Source: Romanomermis culicivorax
Lineage: Eukaryota > Nematoda > Enoplea > Mermithida > Mermithidae
Reading direction: 5' to 3'
Assembly: GCA_963922205.1 (NCBI GenBank)
Contig: CAWUHX010000238.1
Location: 523,729 to 587,728 of the forward strand
Length of the DNA stretch: 64,000 nucleotides
This document shows positions 11,801 to 23,800 of the stretch, piece by piece (the first letter of the stretch is position 1; each line of letters opens with the position of its first letter). The notes beneath the pieces are model-generated. The model searched no databases. It was not told the origin of the DNA and saw only the letters and a program-made list of their open reading frames with translations. A program made the position numbers and the translations under genes.

Positions 11801-14800
11801 GAGAGCGGGGTCATCTGAAACATAAAGAATTTACTTCCTTCTATGACCGCTATGGTCACGTCCCGGTTGACCAGTACCGGTTTCCCGTTTAAGCGGCCAA
11901 ATATAATCGGGATTTTCGGTCGACGGCGGTCTCGTACTCGTAGACGTCCCCGGGATGTCCATCCTTTCCTCGGTTTGCACATTACGCACCGGCGGAATCA
12001 TCGTAGGCGGAGGCATCTGCATTCCCGGCGGAACTAAGAACTGGTGGTAAAATTGGGGTTGCCCGGCCTGGAATTGCATGACCGGAAACTGCGGGACTTG
12101 AAACTGTGCCGGCGGCGGCACCATTGTATTCGGGAATAACTGTCCTGAAAAAAGAGGGCGGTTTATACAATCAACACCCACCATCGGCAATCCCGGATAA
12201 TTCGGCGGAAAATAAGGTAACTGCTGCTGCTGGGCTTGCATCATCGCGTTTGGATCGGCCATTGACACTCCTTGCTGAGTTGTTTCGGTGGCCCTAGACC
12301 TGTCCAGTGAAGTCCTTCGACTGGAGTAGGACACGTCCACTCTATCATCGTGTTGGTAATATGCCGATGTTCTTTTTCTACTTCGAGACTCTCTACTATC
12401 TTTACGTTCTGCCGCTTCTCTCTTTTCTCTTTCCTTCCTTTCGTAGTTCTTTTCGTAGTCATCGATCTCTTTACGCCAACTTTCTTCTTCAGCTTCCTTG
12501 CGTTTCTTTTCTCGCGACATCGACTTCTCGTGACGACTTTCGTGCCTTCTTTTTCTGTCGTTTTCCGGCGTTTTCGATTTCTCCGTTCTTTGCGTATCAC
12601 TTTCTTTTCTATTCCATCGTTTGGATACCTTAGTGGTCGCAGGCCTAGCGTGGGCATGCTTGACTCGGTATCCCACTCTTTTCTTTAAGGCTTTTTGAAC
12701 TTCCAATATATCGTGAGCCTTCTTTTGATCGATAACTTCCCAAAACCGTATTCTGGGGTCCGTATTGTCAATTTCCTTCTTCCAAACTTGTATATTCGCG
12801 TATTTGGGTTCAGGGTCCTTCTTGTCTTGTAGCACGGCCTTAGCAATCGTATACGCTAACCCTGCTGCCTTTGCCTGACATGAGGAGTATAACCTATGAA
12901 AATTGCTCCCTGCTCCTCCTTGCCTAGCGTTGAACTTGCGGCGCAATTTCATCGTAACATACGCATGGGCTTGGTAATGGAATCCAGCGAAATTTTGGGG
13001 AATCCTGCCCAATCTCGACAATTTCATAAATAGACACGCGCAAGCCCATACGGCGGCTTCATAAGCTTTCTCCGCAGATCGTGTAGTACTCCATTCCGTT
13101 AATTGAAGCTCGAAAATACTCCACAATTTTTCTGGCAAATTCGCCTGTAGAACGTGAAACTGTAGTTCGTAATATCGTATAGTTTCAATTTCGATCCCGG
13201 CTTCGTCGTACACACGGTTTATCAAATCCGTCGCCATTAGAGCTACCTCTTCGTCTAAAGTGGGATCCATGTGCGCGAGATACTTCTGGACACATGGGTT
13301 TGACAGAGATACTCTCCCATACTGGAAATCGACGACGTACTTTCCTTCCTTCAAAGCCTTGTTAAGAACTTGTCCCCGTTTCCCGAGGCCCCGTCGATAT
13401 TTGACTTTATCATTCGGATTTCCGGCTGGCTGTTGAAACTGCCCGCTCTTTACTTTGTCCAGTTCGGCTTTATTCTCTTCGCGATCTATCCGTTTCTCTG
13501 TAGCCTGTCTTTTCGATTGCATCACCTTCGCAAATTTTCCCGGATTCTTGATATTCTCTACATTTTGCCCACCGGCTTTTGCATAAACCGGCGGCGTGGG
13601 CAAAACGTTATTCGTAATTTCTTCGTCATCGCTACCGATCTCTGATCTTTAAGTGCCGAAACTTGTTCTCGTATAACATTAGTGAATTGGATCACTTCCT
13701 TAGGCCATTTTCCTTTTTTCATTTCCATTTCCCGGGGTTAAATTGGCCGTCCGAACTGTCGTGCCGCCAAGATATCCTCTAAATCCCAATCGTTTGCCGG
13801 TGCTTCTTCGGAATCGTCAGTATCTTTTCTTTTCCTTGACGCTTTCACTTTTCTCTCTACCCACGGGAACCAACCGTTTGGTACTGGCTGTGGCTCAATA
13901 TCGGTATTGGAGAAATGCGGAGGACAATGAAAAGTCCCGGGCGCCATTTCTTCCGACAATTTATACGTCGCTATAGCTTCTCCACGCATCATGAAATACA
14001 ATGCGTCGGTGTTATCCATTACTTCTTCCACTCCATATGCTCCTTTCCAGTCTGGATCCGCATATCTACCTTCGAACGTATCTCTAAATCTTCGTGCTAG
14101 ATCGGAGATCAATTCCGGCTCCATCGTGTCGTGTGGATACAATTGAAAGCAATTTTGAATATCGCTCGCGAATCCGTATCGAAGTAACGCTAAGAAACAT
14201 AAAAGAGACCCGCGCGCGTCGAGCGTCGCGTATCTCAGAAGTTCTATGTTTAGCTTATCTGCCTCCATTAGCTGTCGAAACTCTAGGGAACTCAACTGTC
14301 CCCACGAAATCTTGAAGGCGTCGGCCCATAAAAACAAAATTTCCGTCATGAGGGCTTTCAAATTGAGACCTTCGGGGCTGATTCCGACTATTCTTGCTTT
14401 CGGCTTGTCCTTCATTTCTGCCAACACAATCTCCAAATCGTAAACGCAGCACGATAAAATATAATCTATGTTGTCCCGTCTTTTCCGCACTAGTTCTTTT
14501 TCTTGATCCAAATATCCGAATTTGGTCAAAACTAACGTGATGTCCTCTCGAATATGAAAACCGACGATGATGTTTTCGCGGCGAAATATTGTTCCATATA
14601 CTTTGTGGAAATGTTCTTTGTCCCAAAATTTCAAATCGATTATGAAGTTCTTTCCGCACATGGTTGAAATTGTTAACAGTCGCAATGCGTCGCTAGGCTT
14701 CGATCCTGGGGTTTTTGGCTTCCTCCCACTTTCTGTATCCAACGCTATGACTCTCCGTCCTCGAAACTTCGAATTGTTTATCGCCCTAATAAATGCTTTC

Positions 14801-17800
14801 AAATTTTCGGGCGCCAAAAATAATGGTTCTTCGATGGCCGCATGAGGCACACCGAACAACGACGTGAAATAATTTGAAATATCCGTTGAACGCACTAATC
14901 TTCAAACATTGTAATCTTAAAATTTTCACACAATTTTCTAACTACAATTTTTGACACTAATTCCGAAACAAAAACGACTCAAATGCACAAGAATAAATTT
15001 GGACGAAGGGGAGTTGATCAGGCTCTCAAACACCCAAAATCCTCGGCATATAAATTGCCGGCCGGTCAACTTAGAGTCCTATTCCGAAAAATTTCAACAT
15101 ATATTCTACCTTTCGGATACTTACTACTAAGTTGAAAATTCGTATTATCTTGCCGATCTTGAGGCTGCCCGAAGGTGCTATCAATTTCGACGATAGTGGA
15201 CGTTGCCATATCGCGTTTGGATCCGAATTTCTTGAAATTTCCAATCGACGAAAATTACTAATATACTAACGCTTTGCAAATGAAATCTAAAAAATAATTC
15301 CATAATTCCTCGGCTTCGCGACTTCAATGATTCGGGGAAGATTTTCCCGGGACTTATAAAGATTTAATTTCTTCACACTGAGCGCATGAAAAAATATTAT
15401 TTCGCCCATTAAAAATTTTCCGGCGTCGTAATTTTTTGGAAAATGCCTAAAACTTGCCATAAAGTTGCCAAAAATAAGTCAGTACAATTAAAAATTGAAA
15501 AAGAAGAAAGGGGAAAAGGTTAGAAAAATACAATACATAGGGCATTAGGAAATACACATAAAATTAATCCTAGCAAAACGCACAACGAAAACGATAAAAA
15601 TGAATTGTTAATTACAGTAAAAATCGGGCGTTCGCGTAACAAAAGGCATTACGCGATTTACAGAAAGTATTTGTACGCGCGAATCTGGTTTCCCAGCGCG
15701 ACGTATTTTAATGACATTTTTTTCTAAATTCGATGTCTCAATTACTTCGTACGGACCGTCGTTTGTTGTGTCGGCCTTTCCTTTAATAATTCCCTTCTGG
15801 TAGAGAACAAGTTCTCCCGTTTGGAACGTCTTCTCGCGAGCCTTCTTATCATACTGTAGTTTTCTTTCGGCCGCGGATTTTTTATGATTTTCATTTATGA
15901 TTTTATACGTGTTAAGGAGGTGCTCTGTTAACATGTATCTGTAGGTATCGTAATTATTCTGGATAATTATTGGTCTCGCTATCTCATTATCCAATTGAAA
16001 CCTTGCCTCGTGTCCGTACAGTAGGCTATGGGGGGAATTTTTCGTTGTTTTGTGCGGCGTAATTCGATACGCAAATAAAATTTGCTCGAGATAGTGTGGC
16101 CAATCGTCCAGGTCGGTTATTGCGACTCTCCTAATTTGTTCTATTAACGTTCTATTGAACCTTTCCACCATACCATTGCATTGCGGGTGGTATGGTGTTG
16201 TATTTATTTTCTTTATTTTTAAGAGATCGCACACGTTGCGCATTAACTCGGACATGTAGGCTGAGCCTTGGTCACTCAGCAAGTGTTTCGGCGTTCCGTG
16301 CGTATAAATGACCTTTTCCATAAATGCCCTCACTATTGTGTCGGCCTTTTGATCTGGGATGCATTTTGCTTCAACCCATTTCGTGAAATAGTCCATAAAT
16401 ACAATAACGTATGGTCTTTTTTCTTGAAGGGGCGAAATACTGACCACATCGGTTGCTACTATCTCCCACGGGTACGAGACGGGTATTGGGTTAAGTGGTT
16501 GGATCGGATTTGCTATGGGGCGGCACAGTTGGCAAACGACGCAGGATTTTATCCATTTAATAATGTCGTTTTCCATATTTGGCCACCAAAACTTGTTTCC
16601 TATCGCGGCGATAATTCTATCTATTCCCTGGTGCCCCATTAACGTATCGCCGTGGTATTGATGTAAGATGAGGTGTCTAAGTCTTGATGGGATCACTAGT
16701 TGGCTTTTTCCATGGGCATTTTCACGGTATAATACTCCGTTTTCCAAGTGAAAACTATTAAAGTATTTTTTCGAACTATTTTCACCAACGTTCCCAAAAA
16801 TGTCCACCAACTTCGGATCCAATTGCTGTTGTTTCTTAACTAATTCCAGGGATAATAATTCGGAATCTTTTTTCACTTCCTTCAGTGTTTGGTCTATTTC
16901 TTGTTGCGTCGGCGGTGGGGGATCAATGAATGTTTCCTGAGTCTCGGGTTCAAGCATTTGCCTCGTCATGGCTCTCGTAACCGCCATGCATTCGGGTTCC
17001 GTAGTCGATTTCTCATTTTCGATTTCTTCCTTTGTTTCTTGTCTTTTACTTCGAATCTTTCCCTTTTCTTCGGATCGTGATAAGAAATCTGCAAAGGCGT
17101 TTTCACGTCCGGCTACGTATTCGAATATATAATTAAATTGGCCAAGATATAAAGCCCATTTTAACAACCTTTGATTTTGCTGTTTCTCTGCGGAGAGCCA
17201 CGTGAGTGGTTTATGGTCTGTCCTGATTGTGACCCTAAACCCCATCACGTAGTGCCTATACTGCTTGAACCCGTAAACTACCGCCAAACATTCTCTTTCT
17301 GTCGTTGAATACCTTGTTTCCGCGTCGTTTAAAACTCGACTCGAGTAGGCTATTGTCCATCGGTCATTTTCCATTTCCTGATACGAAATTGCCCCTATTG
17401 CCGTTCCTGAGGCATCTGTTTGAATTACAAATCTTGCCGATCCGTCGAATACTGGATATCGAAGGAAGGGTGCCGTCATTAGGGCATTCTTTACACTTTC
17501 AAAAGCTGCTAACTGCTCCTCTGAAAGTTCAAACTTTTCCTTCCTATTCTTTTTTGCGAGGGCTTTAAATAAGGGCTGGGCGATAAAGGCTAAATTATGA
17601 ATGAAACGTTTAGACCACTGCACTAATCCCAAGAACTTTTGCAGCTGCTTGATGGATTTAGGTACTTCGAAATTTTTTACCGCTTCTATCTTTTGTGGAT
17701 CGACTGACATTCCGTTCTTGTCCAATATGTGGCCTAAGAATTTCACACTGGCTGGCATAAAGGAACATTTGTCAGGTTTTAGCGTGAGGTTCGCATTTGT

Positions 17801-20800
17801 TAGACATCGAAATATTGTCTCCAAATTTTCTATGTGCTCTTCGATGGTTTTGGAAAAAATTATGACGTCGTCGATATATACTAGGCATATTTTCCATACG
17901 TATGGGTACAAAATTCGTTCCATTAGTCGCTGAAATTCCGCGGGAGCATTCTTTAAACCAAACGGCATCACCTTGAAATGGAACAAACCTTCTTGACATA
18001 TAAATGCTGTTTTTTCTTTTGATTCGGAGTGCATCGGTACCTGCCAGTACCCGGACTTTAAATCCAATGTGGAAAAGTACCGTGCTCCTCCTAGCGCGTC
18101 TAAATAATCATCGATTCTAGGTATCGGAAATTTGTCATCTTTTGTCACTTGATTGATTCCTCTGTAGTCGACTACTGGTCTCCATGTGCCATCTTTTTTG
18201 CCTACTAAAAACAATGGCGCAGCCCAAGGGCTTCTAGAAGGCTCGATGACACCCTTCTCCATCATATCTTTCACATGTTCTCAAATTATATCTCTTTGCA
18301 TAATTGGAGCTCTCCAGTAGTGTTTTTGAACAGGTAACGCATCTCCTGTATCGATCTTATGCTCCGCTTCGTGAGTCATTGTTGAAGGGTCGTTCTTCAT
18401 GCTAAATGCCTGCCTATGCTTGAGTAGGACATTCATAAGCTGTTGTTGTCCCTCTCTATCGACACTCGATTCTTTTACCAACTGCGTAACAATTTTGACG
18501 AATTCGGGTTCGATTTGCCATTGAGTTTGAGGCTCTGATTGCAGTTGATGTATTTTTTCGTCAAATTCTGGCCCCATGAACTTTGTTTTGGACTTGGCTA
18601 TCAACTCGTTGCTACGCAGTTTGATTCCTTTGTTTGTCTCATTTATGAGTAGGATACGAAAGTTGTTGTCTCTAGCGTCCACAATTGAGGCATCGACGTC
18701 AAATAAGGTATCTTTCCCCGTTTCTTCCACCACTATAGGACCCTTTGCCCAATCCTTCTGTGGCCATACCACAGCTTGGACAAAAGAAGTGGTATTTGGG
18801 GGAATATATGTCCCATTTTTCGTCCAAATAAAGGTTTCTTCGTTCATTTCAGTAATTCGCATCACTTGTTCTTGATCCTCGTCACTTTCTAATTCAGGTA
18901 GATCTTCTTCTTTGACTTCCTCTTGTAGAGGTACGTAATCCAGAACCATTGGATTCGTAGGGATCGGTAAACGGGACGGTATTTGCGCATCGTCGAATAA
19001 TGTCTCACTAATAATTTGTTTCTCTACATTTGCTAGGCGTATGTGGCCGTTTCGAAAATCGATAGACGCCTGTATACTAGGATGGGTTAGAAAATCTAGA
19101 CCCAATATAATACCTTCATTTAGGTTATCTAGTAATGCAAATCTGGCCAGAAAATTTCCAAAACCGGTTCCAACGTACACAAATGTAGGACCATATGTTG
19201 TCACTCGTTTTCCGACAGCTGTTACGACTGAATTTAGGATAGGGAATTTTGTTTTGGGCGTATTCAGTAGCCTCGACGCTGTATCTGTCCTCATGAAGCT
19301 AGATTGCGCTCCCGTATCAATTAGGGCTTTAAATTCTTCTCCGCGTATCCTAACGGGTATCAATAACGGTTGACATTTGCGAAAATTTTCCAAAAATAGG
19401 TGCTCGTTATCATTGGGGAGTCTAGGCTTCGTCTCTGAAGTAGAATTGATAACGTTCCCCAAGCCTAACTCGTAGTTTTCTATCAAAACTCCATCTAATG
19501 CTATAATTTCCGGCTTATCTTGTTTTTTAGCCTCTTGTGAATTTATAACATTTACGGAATTATTCGGAGGGTTATTCACCGGTTGCGATGTTGTTGCGGG
19601 TACAATATTTGGCGGTGGCTGCGGGGCGTTATTTTGGCGGTAATAATATGCCACATTTGGATTCTGTTCGACATTATTATTGTGATATGGCACCCGTTGG
19701 CCGAAATTAGCAAATCCTGCTCTTCCACGATTTACAAAGCCGCCGCGATGGTCAAAATTTCGATTATAAAAATTATTGCCGCGATTCCACGACCTCCCTT
19801 GATCCGTTGGTTGGATCAATTCCGGGTGCAGGATAAAACAATTTTCAGACGAATGACTATTCGATTTGTGGTATGTACAATATGGTCGACGATACGGATT
19901 TCCCAAAATTCTACCAGGTAAATTGTTATTATATGGTACATTATTAGGATTATTATTGACTCCCCAACGATTAAGAGTTGGAGGGCCCTGACTCCTAATT
20001 GCTTCATTAACCATTTTCATAATATCCTGTTGTGATAAAGGAGTTTGAAATGCTGGTGGCGGCGGGAAAATTTGCTGAGGCCGTATGATCTGCTGCTGTT
20101 GACCAGTATTACTATCCTGCGGACGAAATTGTAAATTATTAAATCTTCTATTTTCATAGACTCGATTCAACCGATCATCTTCGCCGTCTTCCTGGTCCTC
20201 GCTGAATTCCTTCCAGGCCGTCGTATCCGCTTTCAACTTGTTTACGAATTCCGCCAAAGAGGCGATATTTTTGAACTCGTGAAGTCGACCCTCCATTCGT
20301 GTTTGGACGTAAACTGGAGCCTTGTGAAAATACGTTTCGATAACGATTCTGTTTTGTTCATTTTCCGTTTTTTCATAATTCAATAAATGAACATAGGTCT
20401 TTATTCGTCGTAGAAAATCCTTAGTCGTCTCCCCTTTTCGTTTTTTCATATCATGTAACTCCCTTCTAAGTGCAGGAGTGTCCATTTTGGGAGCAATCAT
20501 TCTTATCACGCTTGCCTTTCCTTCTTCATAGCTACTATTCTTATCCACGTATGTCGAAGTTTCAAAATCACAACATCGCCAAAGTACTTCAATTCTTAGA
20601 TCTTCCGTATCTTCAGGCTTGAATGTGCCTTCCAAACAGGCGAAAAAATTGAGTATCTCTGCGGCCTCCATTTTATCCGATATTTCTTTATTCTTCATTC
20701 GACCTAAAATTATCTTGATTCTTTTTTTGGGATCTTCACAATATCGTCCATAATCTTGCGGATTTCGATTTATACTTCCAGACACAGGTTGTTCCATTCC

Positions 20801-23800
20801 GCGATTCCATGACGTTGTTGGTATTCCATCTTCCATCCTTCGATATTGTGCGCCTTGAGCCTGTGCCTGGGCGAGATGATTTTCGAACCAATTCAATTTC
20901 CTTTCTAAACTCCTGTCTAAATGGTCTTTAACCGGTTCAGACTGAAGTATTTCCGTATTTTCGTAATTTGATATTCTTTCATCGAGCTTCTTATCTGTTT
21001 TCCTCATCAACTCTCGCATTTGTTTTTCGACCTCTTCCATTATCTTTCTCGCATTTTGTTGATCCTGTTCTCGTAACCTTTCTTCCAATAATTTTCTCTC
21101 TGCTCTTTCTTGCATAAGTTGTTCTAATATTTCTTGTTCCCGGAGCGCTGCTTTCGTTCTTTCCATATTAACGGCATTTGTTGATTTATCAACTGCTCTT
21201 TGCATTGACTCCAGGATGGCTAAAGTGGCGACATCCTGCAAATTCCCTTTCGTCGGTCTTTCGGTTTCATTCCTCGGTTTCGTTTCGATACCAATTTTTG
21301 CGTCGATTTCCGGTATTGTAGGCGTGTATTTCGAATTATGAAATGATACCACATTCGTTTTCGGAGTTACATTAATCTTCTCGAAGGATGATACTGAACC
21401 AGAGGACGTCTGTATCCCCTGATCCGCATAATCATATGTCTCTGCGTCAATAGTCTGATCTTTGTTGCTGTCATCGGGTGAATTCGCAAATTTCTTTGCT
21501 ACTTGTTCGATCGTTGCTTCCATATTTGCCATCCGTTCATCGTGATCCTCTTTAGTCAATTCCGTTTGTGATAATGTTACTTTCGGCCATCGTCCCGGTC
21601 GCTTCCGTATCGTTAATTTCGGCTTCGATACTTTCTTCATCTTTTACCTTTGTAGCTGTACACGTCACCAATGTCGTATTAAAGTGGTCGTATGCCCTCG
21701 GCTGCCTGCCTGCGGTTCTTGGGAGATCCAATCTGGTACGGCCCCTGACGCTAACCCGGTACTAATTTCACTCCTACTGCAGTGAGTTGAGACTTGATGT
21801 ACGTGGACGTTTATTAGTGAGCAAAACACAACAGGTAGTGAAATACAATGAGGAATGTAAGTACGAAACAAAGGTGCAGAGTGCCGAAAATATAAACACT
21901 GACACCAACAACCTCCCTAGTTGACTGATCCTTCTAATTTGTCCCTGAGCAGCGAGCCACAGGGCCAATGGGATCTCTCAGGCCACGGCCTAAGCTGAAA
22001 CTCTACCGAAAGTAAGTGAACTAACTCAAACAACCACTCACTGATCCCTCTCTTCAAAATGGAACGTCGAACGACGTCTCAAGCCGCGTTATTACTCAAA
22101 TTCGCCCGCGGCGCGTATCACGAAATACAAATGAACAAAACGACGATCCTCTCCTTCGTCACCACCGTTCACAATAACACAGCGTCCGAATGCTACGGTG
22201 CAGACGCCAATAATACACAAGGGAGAGGCGAATCTCCAGACGAGAATATTTTTCACAATAATAATAATAAGAAAAAACGAGAATGAATAAAAACGCTGGC
22301 GCGCGTCTAACATCGACCTGCAAGTGATATGCAAAACATTTGCGCCAACCATTTGTTTATTTTAGACCAAAAATATGAGTGACACAAACCGTTTTATCGG
22401 TTTGTTTACCTGAGAATAAATGAAAACACTTTAGCAATAAAGAAACTTTAGAAAATGAAATGATGTAATTAGAGGACCAAAGGTCAGAGGAATTGACCCT
22501 CTGACACATATTTATTGCACAGATTTTTTCGCTATTTGGCGAAAAAGGTTAAAAATTTTTCGCCATTCTATCCAAATTATTATTTTTGGGCACAAATTAG
22601 CTCGCATACACTTTATCCATGTTTTTTGGGCTTCTGATAGATTATTGCTTCTACAGTCACTAAGTTACTAAAAAAGAAGACGGCCAAAATTTTTGAGTTT
22701 TAAATCAGACAATGATAACAAAATAAGAAATTAACAATAGCAGAGAAGCAACAAATGAACTGAAGCGAAAATCCTCAAGTGCGAGAAAATTCCGCTACTG
22801 ACATATCTATGATCATTGAAGATTAGGGCTGACCTGCGATTAAAGTCTGAATTAAAATCGTGGATTATTTATTTTTCGTGGTATGACAGAAGGCCGATTA
22901 GCCTAATCACCGAATAAAATATATCAAATTTAACTTTGAATCTAATCCTGCCCATACCAGAAATAAGTATCGGATTAACCATATTTTTCAATAGAAAAAC
23001 AAATTTCGTTGTATTGAGCCATGAATGTAGTCGACCTCATACATTTTTTGAGCAGTTCCATTAGTTCTCATAATAAAAGTGATTGTCATATTATGCGAAG
23101 TTCAATTCCCACAAATAATTTTGAATTATGATAGTGCATATTTTATTACACAATATCGATTTAACGAGGAGATGGTTCAAATTATTATTGATTTAACAGC
23201 AGATCAGGTAAAATGTGATACTAAACGCCATTTTAGCTTGCCGTGAAATCATAATAATAGCTTACATAGTCATCAGTAGTCTTTTTAATGCATCAACAGT
23301 CACTCTTTTTGGACGATGAAGTGACACTGTGGGTCTTCTTGTTTTCAATAACATTAGCCTGGTCGAATAAACATTCGACAATGAATTCGTCTCTAGAGTG
23401 GAAAAATTTGCGTGCCAGTTTCTTTTCATATCCATTTGATGGAGCGGAATAGCTATAGGAGCAAACATTGAGCAATTTGTAGGGAAATAGGCAAAAATCA
23501 AACGAAATCAATATAAAGTTGATCAAAAATGATATTAGGAGGAATGTCTGATTAATTTCCTGTCACGAAACAACCTGGGCTTGGTTTCATAAAATTTTTA
23601 TTAGCACTAATAAATTTTACTAATAAAATCCAAATTATTCATTTGTTCTATTAGTTTCTGTCTCATAAAAGAGATCGGTATTGGAACTAAAAAATATTGA
23701 TAATATAGAATTAGTGGAGCAAAATCGACTAGTATGTTATTATTTCCAAAATTTCATGTCTCAAACATATTAGTGCGACTAAAATGACATTACTAATTAT

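Larger units (their letters stand above)
9831..22506 (-). mobile_element. complete Ty3/gypsy-type LTR retrotransposon with accessory exonuclease and RS-rich ORFs
   Basis: The element is 12,676 bp. On the minus strand its order is: 5' LTR (21672-22506), PBS, gag-protease (21640-18281), RT-RNase H-integrase (18274-15608), a spliced exonuclease gene (15209-13738), a charged RS/RE-rich ORF (13728-11831), a 1.2-kb noncoding part, polypurine tract, and 3' LTR (9831-10665). CATA flanks both ends (9827-9830, 22507-22510) as a 4-bp target-site duplication. RT before integrase places it in the Ty3/gypsy group. About 4.9 kb beyond pol is extra compared with standard elements of this group. No envelope-like protein is recognisable. 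Confidence 0.95.
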
